Assembly: GCF_009831765.1 (NCBI RefSeq)
Contig: NZ_WSSB01000015.1
Coordinates: 1-62,261, forward strand
DNA: 62,261 bases
Source of the DNA: Craterilacuibacter sinensis
Lineage (GTDB): Bacteria; Pseudomonadota; Gammaproteobacteria; Burkholderiales; Chromobacteriaceae
Direction: 5' to 3'
Within the stretch, counting starts at the first letter, position 1; each line of letters starts with the position of its first letter. This document shows positions 26,441 to 36,003 of this stretch, piece after piece. Both the position numbers and the translations under genes were made by a program. The notes beneath the pieces are model-generated. The model saw only the letters and a list, made by a program, of their open reading frames with translations, had not been told where the DNA came from and made no database searches.

Positions 26441-27499
26441 TTAATAATCCAGCGGCAGGCTGACACGGCGGCCGTCGCGCGCCGACAGATACATGGCAAT
26501 CAACAGTTCCAGCGACTTCAGGCCTTCACGGCCATCGGTTTCCGGCTCGGCTTCGCCACGCATGACCTTGATCACGTTGTCGTAGTAAAGCGGGTGGCCG
26601 AAGCCATAGACGCTGGTAGTGGCGTAGCTGACGTCGCCAATCTCGCTATCCATCGCATGCGGCGTGTCGAATTCCCAGTGCTGGATTTCATTGACCGCCA
26701 GACCACCCACGCGCACCGAGCCTTTCTCGCCCAGAATGGTGATCGAGCCTTCCAAATTTTTCGGATAGGTGAGCATGGTGACGTTCATGCTGCCCAAGGC
26801 GCCCGAACGCCACTTGACGCTGACCGTACCGGTGTCTTCCACCTCGATATTGCGCGCCAGCGTAGCGGTATAGGCCTGCACACTTTCGACCGGGCCGATC
26901 AGCCAGTCCAGCAGATCGACGTAATGGCTGGCCTGGTTCATAAAGGCGCCACCGTCGAACTCCCAGGTGCCGCGCCAGGCGGCGGAGTCGTAGTAGTCCT
27001 GCGGACGGGTCCAGAACACATTGACGTTGACCATGTAGATACGGCCGAAACGCTTTTCCTGCATCGCGCGCTTCAAGAGCTGCAAGGTGGCATTGCGGCG
27101 GTTCTGCTTGACCACGAACATGCGCTTGCCGGCCTTGTCGGCGGCTTTCACCATCTCGAGGCCGTCTTCCCAGCGCGTGGCCATCGGCTTTTCGGTCATC
27201 ACGTGAAAACCGGCTTCCGAGCAGTCTATGCTCTGCGCCGGATGCAGGCCGGACGGCGTGGTCAGGATGACGATGTCGGCATTGCTGCTGGAAAGCAGGC
27301 TTTTCAAATCGGCATGACCGCGCGCGCCGGTGCGCGTCACGGCTGCTTGCAGTGCCTCGGGGCGGATATCGCACACATCGACGATCTCGGCCCTGTCGGC
27401 GTGCTGTTCCAGCGAAGCAAAATGGTTTTGCGCAATGCGACCGCAGCCCACCAGGGCAAAACGGATCTTGCGATCGGTAATGGTTTCGTATGCGTGCAT
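26441..27499 (-). CDS. wbpB: UDP-GlcNAcA 3-dehydrogenase, WbpB/WlbA type
   Basis: A 352-residue Gfo/Idh/MocA oxidoreductase. The NAD-binding motif is VGCGRIAQNHF, the catalytic-loop motif is TEKPMATRWEDG, and GGAFMNQASHYVDLLDWL matches WlbA of Bordetella and Chromobacterium. It oxidises C3 of UDP-2-acetamido-glucuronic acid. In that branch the bound NADH is recycled by 2-oxoglutarate, which pairs naturally with the glutamate-using aminotransferase WbpE. Follows wbpA by 2 bp. Confidence 0.92.
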   Translation of the reverse strand: MHAYETITDRKIRFALVGCGRIAQNHFASLEQHADRAEIVDVCDIRPEALQAAVTRTGARGHADLKSLLSSSNADIVILTTPSGLHPAQSIDCSEAGFHVMTEKPMATRWEDGLEMVKAADKAGKRMFVVKQNRRNATLQLLKRAMQEKRFGRIYMVNVNVFWTRPQDYYDSAAWRGTWEFDGGAFMNQASHYVDLLDWLIGPVESVQAYTATLARNIEVEDTGTVSVKWRSGALGSMNVTMLTYPKNLEGSITILGEKGSVRVGGLAVNEIQHWEFDTPHAMDSEIGDVSYATTSVYGFGHPLYYDNVIKVMRGEAEPETDGREGLKSLELLIAMYLSARDGRRVSLPLDY

Positions 27500-27501
27500 G
27501 A

Positions 27502-28809
27502 TCAGGCCTTGACGATATGGTCGGCGGGGTCGAGGAACTTGCCGCGACTGTCGATAATCAGCTGGGCGTGTTCCTTGAGCATGGCGTAGTCGAAACGGTC
27601 ATGATCGGTCGCCAGCAGCACGCAGTCGTAGCCGGCAACAACTTCCGGTGTCAGCGTTACGCTGGAGAGCTCGAAGTGATGCTCGCGCATCTTGGGGAAG
27701 ACCGGCACATGCGGGTCGCTGTAGCTGATCTCGGCGCCCAGATCGCGCAGTTTTTCCATCAGGAACACCGATGGGCTTTCGCGCATATCGTCGACGTTTT
27801 TCTTGTAGGCAATGCCCAGCACCAGCACGCGGCTGCCGTTGATCGCCTTCTTGCGGCTATTGAGCGCGGAGGCCACCTTGGCGACCACCCAGTCCGGCAT
27901 GCCGGAGTTCACTTCGCCAGCCAGTTCGATAAAGCGGGTATTGACGCCATACTCGCGCGCCTTCCAGGTCAGATAGAAGGGATCGATCGGAATGCAGTGC
28001 CCGCCCAGACCCGGGCCCGGATAGTAGGGTACGAAGCCAAACGGCTTGGTCGCGGCGGCGCGGATCACTTCATGGATGTCGATGTCCATCTTGTCGGCGA
28101 CGATCTTCATTTCGTTCACCAGACCGATGTTCACCGCACGGTGGATGTTTTCCAGCAACTTGGTCATTTCAGCCGCACGGGTGCTGGACACCGGCACCAC
28201 GGTGTCGATTACCGCACCATACAGCGCCACGCCGATTTCCTGACAGGCCGGAGTCACGCCGCCACAGACCTTGGGAATGGTGCGGGTGGTGAAGTCCGGA
28301 TTACCCGGATCTTCACGTTCGGGCGAAAACACCAGGAAGGCATCTTCGCCAACGGTGAAGCCGCGCGACTCGATACGCGGCAGCAATTCTTCGTCGGTGG
28401 TGCCCGGATACGTGGTCGACTCCAGCGACACCAGCTGCCCGGCGCGCAAATAAGGCACCAGCGAGTCGATGGTATTGATCACGAAGGAAAGGTCAGGCTC
28501 GCGGTATTTATTCAGCGGGGTCGGCACGCACAGGATCAGCGCATCGGCCTCGGAGGCACGGACAAAATCGGAGGTGGCCTCGAAACCATCCAGCAGCGCC
28601 CCCTGAATGCTGGTCGCCGGGATATGTTCGATATAGCTTTGGCCGTTCATCAGGGCGTCAACCTTGCCCTGATCGATGTCGTAACCGATGACTTTATAGC
28701 CGACTTCGGCAAAACGCAGCATCAAAGGCAGGCCGACATAGCCCAGCCCCACGATACCGATAACCGCCGACTTGTCGGCGATGCGCGAGAGAAACTGTTG
28801 TTTGTGCAC
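27502..28809 (-). CDS. wbpA: UDP-N-acetylglucosamine 6-dehydrogenase
   Basis: A 435-residue UDP-sugar dehydrogenase, very close to Pseudomonas WbpA in layout: Rossmann motif [12 protein letters not shown] near 18-29, [21 protein letters not shown], and the central [14 protein letters not shown] with the catalytic cysteine. It oxidises UDP-GlcNAc to UDP-2-acetamido-glucuronic acid using two NAD+. First gene of the glycan operon, 77 nt downstream of a TATAAT box. Confidence 0.95.
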   Translation of the reverse strand: MHKQQFLSRIADKSAVIGIVGLGYVGLPLMLRFAEVGYKVIGYDIDQGKVDALMNGQSYIEHIPATSIQGALLDGFEATSDFVRASEADALILCVPTPLNKYREPDLSFVINTIDSLVPYLRAGQLVSLESTTYPGTTDEELLPRIESRGFTVGEDAFLVFSPEREDPGNPDFTTRTIPKVCGGVTPACQEIGVALYGAVIDTVVPVSSTRAAEMTKLLENIHRAVNIGLVNEMKIVADKMDIDIHEVIRAAATKPFGFVPYYPGPGLGGHCIPIDPFYLTWKAREYGVNTRFIELAGEVNSGMPDWVVAKVASALNSRKKAINGSRVLVLGIAYKKNVDDMRESPSVFLMEKLRDLGAEISYSDPHVPVFPKMREHHFELSSVTLTPEVVAGYDCVLLATDHDRFDYAMLKEHAQLIIDSRGKFLDPADHIVKA

Positions 28810-28839
28810 GAGAAACCCCGGAAAGACGTAAACCAGCCC

Positions 28840-28872
28840 GCAGGCAGCGGATAGCCTCGCTAGGCTGCCTGC
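28840..28872 (-). other. leader stem-loop of the glycan operon
   Basis: Nine-bp arms GCAGGCAGC/GCTGCCTGC enclose a second small stem (TAGC/GCTA). It falls in the first part of the expected wbpA leader RNA. No JUMPstart/ops element was found in this leader. Confidence 0.4.
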
Positions 28873-28885
28873 TTTAAAACGCGAG

Positions 28886-28914
28886 ATTATACGCGCTTAT
28901 TGCGCACGGCATCA
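28886..28914 (-). promoter_or_regulatory. promoter of the glycan operon
   Basis: Minus strand: perfect TATAAT (28891-28886), 17-nt spacer, weak -35 TGATGC (28914-28909). It is the only good promoter seen before the run of minus-strand glycan genes down to 16001. Confidence 0.55.
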
Positions 28915-28919
28915 GATAC

Positions 28920-28948
28920 ACAAAGCCCCGCGACGAGTGCGCGGGGCT
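28920..28948 (-). terminator. terminator of the ttcA/spermidine-synthase-like unit
   Basis: Nine-bp GC-rich arms AGCCCCGCG/CGCGGGGCT with a 7-nt loop and TTTG behind on the minus strand, 24 nt after the stop codon of the spermidine-synthase-like gene. It separates that unit from the glycan operon. Confidence 0.75.
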
Positions 28949-28972
28949 GGAAACAACAAGGCTGGCGGCGTC

Positions 28973-29779
28973 TTATATCAGCAAGCGCCCGGCAGAATGC
29001 AGATTGCTTTCCTTGATACGGCGCACGAAATCACCGAATTCGATGCCGTAGCGGCACTCGAGCTGGTCGGCGCGAAACTCCAGCGCATCCCAGCTCACCG
29101 GATGCGGGCTCTGACGGAAAGCCATCACCGCCACATTGCCATGACTGGCCGACGGCAGCTCGATCACCCGCCCTTCGAACACCTCCAGCAGGCGCTCGAG
29201 AAAAGCCTGATAGCGCTTGTCGCCACTCCACCAGTTGGCGACGAACACGCCATGCGGCGACAATGCCCGCCGGCAATCCATAAAGAAGTCTTCGGTCGTC
29301 AGCGCGTCGACAATCTGCACGCCGTCAAAACCGTCGACCAGAATGGCGTCGGTCGACTCGCGGAAAATCTTCACATAGTCGGCGCCATCGGCCTCGATGA
29401 TCTCGAAATACTCGCCCTCTTCCGGCATCTGGAAGAAGGCACGCGCCACCGCGATCACCTGCGGGTTGATCTCGACCACCAGCGAGCGGGCATTGGGCAG
29501 ATACTCGTCGATAAAGCGGGTAATCGAACCGCCGCCCAGGCCGATCTGCAGGATGTGCTGCGGCTCTTCGCCAAACAGCAGAAAACCCATCATCGCGCGG
29601 GTATAGCTCAGCACCAGATCCGCCGGTTCGTCCAGATTCATCGAACTTTGCACCGTCTCCGACCCCAGATGCAGCGAGCGGATATTGCCTGACTCGGAAA
29701 TTTCCACTTCCGGCATCTCGTCGATGGCCGCACGCACGCGGCGGCGGAAGGGATGGCATGCCTTACCCGCCACAAGCAT
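28973..29779 (-). CDS. spermidine-synthase-like protein
   Basis: A protein of about 268 residues with the aminopropyltransferase/SAM-methyltransferase fold: [20 protein letters not shown] is the nucleotide-binding loop, VVEINPQVI holds the acidic ribose ligand and ILVDGFDG is the post-motif. Many proteins of this group lack the full polyamine pocket, so spermidine synthesis is inferred. The start is unclear: the ATG at 29779 has AAGGAG only 1 nt away, while a GTG at 29773 is 7 nt from the same site and may be the true start. Both lie inside the 3' end of ttcA. Confidence 0.75.
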   Translation of the reverse strand: MLVAGKACHPFRRRVRAAIDEMPEVEISESGNIRSLHLGSETVQSSMNLDEPADLVLSYTRAMMGFLLFGEEPQHILQIGLGGGSITRFIDEYLPNARSLVVEINPQVIAVARAFFQMPEEGEYFEIIEADGADYVKIFRESTDAILVDGFDGVQIVDALTTEDFFMDCRRALSPHGVFVANWWSGDKRYQAFLERLLEVFEGRVIELPSASHGNVAVMAFRQSPHPVSWDALEFRADQLECRYGIEFGDFVRRIKESNLHSAGRLLI

Positions 29780-30716
29780 TCTCCTTGGCCCGCGAATCGA
29801 GAATGCTGAAAGCCCGGCGCGGCTTGCCGTCTTCGTCCAGCGGACGCGGATCGGTAAACTCTTCCTTGTCAAAAGCGGTATCGCCCTCGGCCAGCGCGTC
29901 CCCCACTTTCAGGCCGGCAAAGTCGAACAGTTTGGCATCCGCCAGATGCGAAGGCACCACATTTTGCATGGCGGTAAACATGGTCTCGACCCGGCCCGGA
30001 AAGCGCTTGTCCCAGTCGTTGACCATTTCCTTGACCACCTGGCGCTGCAGGTTAGGCTGCGAGCCGCACAGATTGCACGGAATGATGGGGAAGGCGCGCA
30101 GCTCGGCATAGCGCTCCAGATCCTTTTCGCGGCAATAGGCCAGCGGACGGATCACCATATGCTTGCCGTTGTCCGATACCAGCTTGGGCGGCATGGACTT
30201 GAGCTTGCCGCCATAGAACATATTGAGGAACAGGGTGTGCAGCATATCGTCACGGTGGTGACCCAACGCAATCTTGGTCGCGCCCAGCTCTTCGGCCACA
30301 CGGTACAGCACGCCACGGCGCAGGCGCGAACACAGGCTGCACGTGGTCTTGCCCTCCGGAATCACCCGTTTCACGATGGAATAGGTGTCTTCCTCGACGA
30401 TGCGGTACTCGACACCGATAGACTCGAGATAGGCCGGCAGCACATGTTCGGGAAAGCCCGGCTGCTTCTGGTCGAGATTGACCGCGACAATGGAAAAATC
30501 AATGGGAGCCGATTTTTGCAAGCCCAGCAGGATGTCGAGCAGGGCAAAACTGTCCTTGCCGCCGGACAGGCAGACCATCACCCGGTCGCCCGCCTCTATC
30601 ATATTGAAATCGTTGATCGCGTCACCCACATGGTGGCGCAAACGCTTGGTGAGCTTGTTGCCCTCGTAGGCGGCCTTTTCGGCTTTCTTGTCGGCAACGG
30701 CGATATGTTCGGGCAT
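29763..30716 (-). CDS. ttcA: tRNA 2-thiocytidine(32) synthetase TtcA
   Basis: A 317-residue PP-loop enzyme that thiolates cytidine 32 of certain tRNAs. SGGKDS is at residues 51-56, and the two Cys-X2-Cys pairs (CSLC and CNLC) that hold the iron-sulfur cluster are intact. The ATG at 30716 is preferred; a TTG at 30761 would add 15 residues. The C-terminal tail overlaps the start of the spermidine-synthase-like gene. Confidence 0.93.
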   Translation of the reverse strand: MPEHIAVADKKAEKAAYEGNKLTKRLRHHVGDAINDFNMIEAGDRVMVCLSGGKDSFALLDILLGLQKSAPIDFSIVAVNLDQKQPGFPEHVLPAYLESIGVEYRIVEEDTYSIVKRVIPEGKTTCSLCSRLRRGVLYRVAEELGATKIALGHHRDDMLHTLFLNMFYGGKLKSMPPKLVSDNGKHMVIRPLAYCREKDLERYAELRAFPIIPCNLCGSQPNLQRQVVKEMVNDWDKRFPGRVETMFTAMQNVVPSHLADAKLFDFAGLKVGDALAEGDTAFDKEEFTDPRPLDEDGKPRRAFSILDSRAKENACGG

Positions 30717-30830
30717 GAGGGTAGGGCTAAGGGACTGAAAAGCCGGCGATTTTACCGCCAAACGCCCCCCTCACGCCACCTCTGTACACCAAGATGGGCG
30801 CAGGCAGAAACGCCGGCGCCCCCTGCCCGC

Positions 30831-31571
30831 TTACAGCACGATGCTGCGCCCGCCATCAACCGCCAGAATCTGGCCTGTGACATAGCTTGCGTCAAACAGC
30901 AAAAAACCCACGGCCCGCGCGATATCATCCGGCACACCGGTGCGCGCCAAGGGAATGCGGCTTTCAATCTCGCGGCGCTCGGCACTATCAAACGACAGAT
31001 CGCTCTCCGGCCACAGATTAACCCCCGGCGACACACCGTTCACCCGCACATGCGGCGCCAGCTCCAGCGCCAGCGAGCGGATCAGCTGCGCATGGCCGGC
31101 CTTGGCCAGGCTATACACCACATGACGCGGCATCGGGCGTTCGGCATGAATATCGACAATGCCGACAATGGCGCCCGAGCTCTGGCGCAGATAAGGCAGC
31201 GCGGCCTGAGCCAGAAACAGCGGTGCCTTAAGGTTGGAGCCCATCAGACTGTCCCAGTCAGCCTCCTCGATGGCACCAACCGCCGTCGGGTAAAAACCGG
31301 ATGCATTATTCACCAGCCCATCCAGATGACCGAAAGCCGAGATAGCGGCTTCAACCAGCGCCGGCAAGCGGGCGGTATCCTGCAAATCGGCCTGCGCCAA
31401 CTGCACCGAACCCGGACGCTTGGCATTGAGCTCTCCCGCCAAACGCCAGGCATCAGCTTCCGAGTGGTGATAATGCAGCAGCAAAGAGGCGCCGCGCGCA
31501 TGCAGGTGACGGGCAATCCCCGCCCCCACCCGCCGCGCCGCGCCGGTAATCAGTACAACCTTGGTATCCAT
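30831..31571 (-). CDS. pteridine reductase-like SDR
   Basis: A 246-residue short-chain dehydrogenase. TGAARRVGAGIA at residues 9-20 has the double arginine expected for NADPH use in pteridine reductases (FolM/PTR1 type) and the active-site YSLAK is present. SPGVNLWPE is typical of this subgroup. It likely reduces dihydrobiopterin, dihydrofolate or dihydromonapterin. Divergent from midA. Confidence 0.85.
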   Translation of the reverse strand: MDTKVVLITGAARRVGAGIARHLHARGASLLLHYHHSEADAWRLAGELNAKRPGSVQLAQADLQDTARLPALVEAAISAFGHLDGLVNNASGFYPTAVGAIEEADWDSLMGSNLKAPLFLAQAALPYLRQSSGAIVGIVDIHAERPMPRHVVYSLAKAGHAQLIRSLALELAPHVRVNGVSPGVNLWPESDLSFDSAERREIESRIPLARTGVPDDIARAVGFLLFDASYVTGQILAVDGGRSIVL

Positions 31572-31649
31572 TCCTGCGCCCCTTGATTCATGGCCACACC
31601 CTTCTCATGCACGCGGGATTGACCGACAATCCCGCTATATTGAACAGGA

Positions 31650-32813
31650 TTGCCCATTATGACCAGCCTTCCCCAAGCCAGCGCCGAAGCCCTTGCCACC
31701 AGTCAGGCACTGTCACAACACATTGCCGCCGAAATAGCCGCCGCCGACGGCTGGATTCCATTCTCGCGCTATATGGAACTGGCCCTGTACGCGCCCGGCC
31801 TCGGCTACTACGCGGCCGGCAGTGCCAAACTGGGCGCCGCCGGCGACTTCACCACCGCACCGGAAATGAGCACGCTATTCGGCGCGACACTGGCGCGGCA
31901 AATCGCCGAACTCCTGCCGCAAACCGCCGGCGTCATCTACGAATTCGGTGCGGGCACCGGCAAGCTTGCCGCCGACATCCTGCAAAAGCTGGAGCAGCTG
32001 GATGCCCTGCCTGCGCGCTATGTCATCATCGATTTGTCGGCCGACCTGATAGAGCGGCAACAAACCCTGCTACGCGAGCGCCTGCCACATTTGCTGGACA
32101 AGGTGACGTGGTTAAGCACACTGCCGGACACGCTGGATGGCATCGTAATCGGCAACGAGGTGCTGGATGCCATGCCGTGCGAGATGCTGCTGCACGATGG
32201 CCGGCACATCAGCCAGCGCGGTGTCAGCCTGGAAGACGGCCGGTTCGTACTCACCGAGCGCGCGCTGCAGGATACGACCCTGACCGAGCTTGCACAGAGC
32301 CTGATTCCCGCCATCGCAGGCTACGGCAGTGAAATCAGCCTGACCAACCGTGCCTTTATCCGCACCCTGGCCGAACGCCTGACACGCGGCGCCTTGCTGT
32401 TTATCGACTACGGCTTCCCGGCACATGAGTACTACCATCCGCAGCGCCATATGGGCACCCTGATCGGCCACTACCGCCACCATACCCTGACTGATCCTTT
32501 CTACTTGCCCGGCCTGATGGATCTGACCTGCCATGTCGACTTCACCGCCATCGCCGAAACCGGGCTGGCTGCCGGGCTGGATCTGATCGGCTATACCAGC
32601 CAGGCCCAGTTCCTGCTCAACGCAGGCATCACCGACGAACTGGCCTTGCTCGACCCGGAAGACGTACGCCACTACGTACCGCAGTCTGCCGCCGTGCAAA
32701 AACTGTGCTCACCGGCAGAAATGGGCGAACTATTCAAGGTCATCGGTTTCGGCCGCGGCATCAGCATAGACTGGATCGGCCTGATACAGGGCGATCGCTG
32801 CCACACGCTATAA
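31650..32813 (+). CDS. MidA/NDUFAF7-family SAM-dependent methyltransferase
   Basis: A 387-residue class I methyltransferase of the DUF185 family. TAPEMSTLFGATLARQI, the SAM loop YEFGAGTGKLAADIL and GNEVLDAMPCE are family hallmarks. The mitochondrial relative NDUFAF7 methylates an arginine of complex I subunit NDUFS2. The bacterial target is not settled; complex I is a reasonable guess. Starts 78 bp from the divergent reductase. Confidence 0.88.
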   Translation: MPIMTSLPQASAEALATSQALSQHIAAEIAAADGWIPFSRYMELALYAPGLGYYAAGSAKLGAAGDFTTAPEMSTLFGATLARQIAELLPQTAGVIYEFGAGTGKLAADILQKLEQLDALPARYVIIDLSADLIERQQTLLRERLPHLLDKVTWLSTLPDTLDGIVIGNEVLDAMPCEMLLHDGRHISQRGVSLEDGRFVLTERALQDTTLTELAQSLIPAIAGYGSEISLTNRAFIRTLAERLTRGALLFIDYGFPAHEYYHPQRHMGTLIGHYRHHTLTDPFYLPGLMDLTCHVDFTAIAETGLAAGLDLIGYTSQAQFLLNAGITDELALLDPEDVRHYVPQSAAVQKLCSPAEMGELFKVIGFGRGISIDWIGLIQGDRCHTL

Positions 32814-32912
32814 ACCACCCAAGACTTTGAATTTATGGCAATTTATCGCCACGCAAATCACGACAGAAGGCGGATGCGCAGCATGAATTGCATTTTTCTT
32901 CGCAAAAGGTGT

Positions 32913-32941
32913 TGACAGGAAAAAGGGTGGCCGGTATAGTT
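32913..32941 (+). promoter_or_regulatory. strong tRNA promoter
   Basis: TTGACA (32913-32918), 17-nt spacer, TATAGT (32936-32941), followed by a GC-rich discriminator (CGCCCC) typical of stable-RNA promoters under stringent control. About 48 nt upstream of the tRNA. Confidence 0.85.
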
Positions 32942-32989
32942 CGCCCCACTTCGACGCGACACAGAAACACAGCAGCGAAGTGACCGCGT

Positions 32990-33066
<77 letters not shown>

Positions 33067-33075
33067 CCCATTCAG

Positions 33076-33110
33076 AAAAAAGCCGCTTCCTTCGGGATAG
33101 CGGCTTTTTT
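33076..33110 (+). terminator. terminator after the tRNA
   Basis: AGCCGCT/AGCGGCT stem, extended by flanking A and T runs, with an 11-nt loop and six T at the end. It begins 10 nt past the tRNA, so the tRNA is a single-gene transcript. Confidence 0.9.
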
Positions 33111-33238
33111 CATTCCCGTCTCAGCCAACGCTCCCATCCAAAAGAACCAAGCCCGCTGCGACCTGTCTTAATAGCTGGCATCTGCCAGCCCATGGGCTGA
33201 CAGACGCCATTCGCCAACGGTAGACAAGGAGAACCCAC

Positions 33239-33493
33239 ATGAGACACCTCCCCTCCCTGCTACTCGCCGCAACACTGGCCATCACCGGCAGTCAAGTTTT
33301 TGCAGACGACAGCAGCAGCCATCACACATCCTCCCACCACGAACGTAACGGAGGAGGAGCAGATAACTTCCACGCACACCACAACCAGGGGCTTTATCAA
33401 GCCCCGGCACTAAGCAATGCCGAACGCGCCGCACAGAATACGGCAGCAGGCGAGATCATCAATGCCAATCCGCAGGACTATCAAAGCAACTAA
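33239..33493 (+). CDS. small His-rich secreted protein
   Basis: An 84-residue protein with a signal peptide (MRHLPSLLLAATLAITGSQVFA) and a mature part of about 62 residues. The first half of the mature part is rich in His and Ser, with paired histidines (SHH, SHH, HAHH); the second half is a predicted short helix (ALSNAERAAQNTAAGEIIN). AAGGAG lies 8 nt before the ATG and a strong terminator follows, so it is a real single gene. A periplasmic metal-binding role is plausible but only inferred. I do not recognise a family. Confidence 0.7.
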   Translation: MRHLPSLLLAATLAITGSQVFADDSSSHHTSSHHERNGGGADNFHAHHNQGLYQAPALSNAERAAQNTAAGEIINANPQDYQSN

Positions 33494-33795
33494 AGCGGAC
33501 ACAGCATCACGCGCACTATTCGCGTGGATTTCAAGACCATAGCCAAACCCCCGACCTGTCGGGGGTTTGGCCTTTATGCCTGAAGCCATTAGACCTGGCT
33601 AGATCGACCATTTACCCGCCATCACAAGCCAAGCCCCGGTCGAAGCAGAAAAAACAGAAAGTCGCCTTCTTAAGGAACAGGCGCAAGCATGGCCCTACAC
33701 ATGCCCCATCTTGACGAAGCCATGCTGCATCGCGACAATCCGGCACTGACTGTATACAAAATATCAAGTACGGCACTGACCGTGCTACCCATACC
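33494..33795. other. gap between the His-rich protein and the GNAT gene
   Basis: About 300 bp without a gene. It holds the terminator at 33542-33575 and a tentative promoter at 33711-33739 (TTGACG, 17 nt, GACAAT) for the acetyltransferase. The decamer CGGCACTGAC is repeated at 33741 and 33772. Nothing else seen. Confidence 0.5.
33542..33575 (+). terminator. terminator after the His-rich protein gene
   Basis: Perfect 14-bp arms (GCCAAACCCCCGAC and its complement) separated by only 2 nt, followed by CTTT. A very stable stem 50 nt past the stop codon. Confidence 0.85.
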
Positions 33796-34323
33796 ATGCC
33801 AAGCCAGACTCAAACCGCCCGCACATCCGGCGGACTCATGCTGCGCGCGATGCGCGCGACCGATATCGATGCGGTTCTCGCAGTCCAAGCACAATGCTAC
33901 CGCGACGACCTGATCGAAAGCCGCGCGGCCCTGGCTTCGCGCCAGCGCCTCTCTCCCGATACCTGCTGGGTGGCCGAAGAAGACGGCCACGTACATGGCT
34001 ACCTGTTTGCCCATCCATGGCAAGGAGAGCAACCGCCTGCACTGGATACGCCACTGCCGGCACTGCCCGAGCACTGCGATACTTTATTCCTGCACGATAT
34101 GGCGCTAAGCAAGACGGCACGCGGCCAGGGCCTCGCTCCGCGCCTGATGGAAAAGGTTCTGCAATATGCCCGGCGCAGCGGTCTTAACTGCGCCCGACTG
34201 GTTGCGGTGCAGGGGGCGGACCACTACTGGAAGCGCCAAGGCTTTTTGCCCTACCCCTTACGCCCGGGCAAACTGGCCTGCTACGGCCAAGGCGCACAAG
34301 GCATGCTGCGCGCACTGCGCTAA
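33796..34323 (+). CDS. GNAT-family N-acetyltransferase
   Basis: A 175-residue GNAT acetyltransferase: LRAMRATDIDAVLAVQAQCY at the start, a central strand DTLFLHDMALSKTARGQGLAPRLME with the acetyl-CoA loop (RGQGLA) and WKRQGF near the end, as in RimI-like enzymes. Substrate unknown. The first 14 residues are poorly conserved in character, so translation may start at the ATG at 33838 instead. Single gene, with a shared terminator behind it. Confidence 0.85.
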   Translation: MPSQTQTARTSGGLMLRAMRATDIDAVLAVQAQCYRDDLIESRAALASRQRLSPDTCWVAEEDGHVHGYLFAHPWQGEQPPALDTPLPALPEHCDTLFLHDMALSKTARGQGLAPRLMEKVLQYARRSGLNCARLVAVQGADHYWKRQGFLPYPLRPGKLACYGQGAQGMLRALR

Positions 34324-34348
34324 ACCATTTCGGCCGCAGACAAATAAA

Positions 34349-34378
34349 AACGCCACGCTTTTTGCGTGGCGTTTTTTG
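34349..34378. terminator. bidirectional terminator between the GNAT gene and sdaA
   Basis: AACGCCACGC/GCGTGGCGTT stem with a 5-nt loop, A-run on one side and T-run on the other. Confidence 0.9.
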
Positions 34379-34417
34379 TAGACCGGGCTTTAAGCCGATC
34401 CGCTACAAAGCAAGCAC

Positions 34418-35803
34418 TCAGGCTGCCTTCTTGACCCAAACGACAGGCACCTCACCTGCAGTAATCTGCAAGGCCAGACCGCCGCACGAGGTTTCGCGGT
34501 ACTTGGCGTCCATATCCTTGCCGGTGGCGTACATCGCGGCAATGACCTTGTCCAGCGACACCTTGGGGCTGCTGGTACGGTGCATAGCCATGCGTGCAGC
34601 GTTGATCGCCTTGACAGCGGCAATAGCATTGCGCTCGATGCAAGGAATCTGCACCTGACCGGCGACCGGGTCGCACGTCAGGCCCAGATTGTGCTCCATG
34701 GCAATTTCTGCCGCCATGCATACCTGATCCGGGCTCGCACCCATCAGTTCGGCCAGACCTGCTGCCGCCATGGCGCAAGCAACGCCGATTTCACCCTGAC
34801 AGCCCACTTCGGCACCGGAGATCGAAGCATTCAGCTTGAACAGGCAACCAATGGCACCGGAGGACAGGAAGAAACGCAGGCAGCTATCGTCGTCCAGCGG
34901 CTGGATGAAGTGGTTGTAGTAAGCCATCACTGCCGGCACCACACCGCAGGCACCGTTAGTTGGCGCGGTCACCACGCGGCCACCGGCCGCGTTTTCTTCC
35001 GACATCGCCATTGCATACATATTGACCCAGTCCAGCACGCTCATCGGATCCTGCGACACCTGCATCATGCCAGTCAGCTTGCGATGCAAGGCTGGTGCAC
35101 GACGTGGAATGCGCATAGGGCCCGGCAAATTGCCTTCGGTGCGCATGCCGCGCTCCATGCTGCTCTTCATCACGTCCCAGACGCGGGCAAAGTGAGCGCG
35201 CACCTCGTGCTCGTCATGGAAAGCCAGTTCGTTTTCCATCACCAGACTGGAGATAGGCAGGCCGTTTTCTTCGCACATCCCGACCAGATCGGCAGCACTC
35301 AGAAAGTGGTGCGGCACCGGCGTGTCGCTGCACGAGTTCTGCTCGAAATGCTCGTCGTCCACGATGAAGCCGCCACCGATGGAGTAATAGGTTTTGGACA
35401 GCGCCAGCTCGTCACCGATATAGGCATGAATCTGCATGCCGTTCTCGTGGCGCGGCAGATTGTCGCTATGAAATTCCAGCGCAAAAGCCACACTCTGATG
35501 GGTTCGCCCCAGCGTGATGCGGCCGTGCGTTTCGACTTCGGCAATGATGGCCGGAGCTGCGTCCAGATCCACGGTTTCCGGCTGGTTGCCGGCCAGACCC
35601 AGAATAATGGCGTGGTCGGTGCAATGCCCCTTGCCGGTCAGTGCCAGCGAGCCGAAACAATCAACCTTGATGCGAGTTGTCTGATTGAAGTGCCCGGTTT
35701 CTTTCAGCGTACCCAGAAACATATGACCGGCCTTCATCGGGCCGATGGTGTGCGAACTGGAAGGGCCTACGCCGATTTTGTAGATATCCGCCATGCTGAA
35801 CAT
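34418..35803 (-). CDS. sdaA: L-serine ammonia-lyase, iron-sulfur type
   Basis: A 461-residue one-piece serine dehydratase that converts L-serine to pyruvate and ammonia with a 4Fe-4S cluster. The beta domain starts [23 protein letters not shown]; the alpha domain holds [11 protein letters not shown] and the C-terminal TSCGGLAL with cluster or substrate cysteines. Length matches E. coli SdaA/SdaB (about 454). It lies behind the serine transporter gene and shares its direction, so uptake and deamination are linked. The 200-bp gap between them may hold its own promoter. Confidence 0.95.
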   Translation of the reverse strand: MFSMADIYKIGVGPSSSHTIGPMKAGHMFLGTLKETGHFNQTTRIKVDCFGSLALTGKGHCTDHAIILGLAGNQPETVDLDAAPAIIAEVETHGRITLGRTHQSVAFALEFHSDNLPRHENGMQIHAYIGDELALSKTYYSIGGGFIVDDEHFEQNSCSDTPVPHHFLSAADLVGMCEENGLPISSLVMENELAFHDEHEVRAHFARVWDVMKSSMERGMRTEGNLPGPMRIPRRAPALHRKLTGMMQVSQDPMSVLDWVNMYAMAMSEENAAGGRVVTAPTNGACGVVPAVMAYYNHFIQPLDDDSCLRFFLSSGAIGCLFKLNASISGAEVGCQGEIGVACAMAAAGLAELMGASPDQVCMAAEIAMEHNLGLTCDPVAGQVQIPCIERNAIAAVKAINAARMAMHRTSSPKVSLDKVIAAMYATGKDMDAKYRETSCGGLALQITAGEVPVVWVKKAA

Positions 35804-36003
35804 AATGAGTCCTTTTTCCTTGACCGGGCAGCCCCCGGAAAACAGAGCGCGACGACGGCAGGGCTACGCCCCGGGCCGGATCGATCGTGTCTGGTTTGAG
35901 TAATAGAATTGCGCAATCCCCGACCCGGGTTTCCAACACGAATCGGGGATTAAAAGTAAGACTGAAGCCAGGCACAGGCGCGAAGCCCATGCCCAAAGTG
36001 CTA

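Noticed and set aside
28810-28886. JUMPstart/ops anti-termination element in the glycan operon leader
   Set aside because: Looked for GGCGGTAGC-type core on the minus strand; absent.
35804-36003. Riboswitch between sdaC and sdaA
   Set aside because: Only a simple 9-bp stem (35915-35951) is present; no tandem glycine-type or other known aptamer layout recognised.
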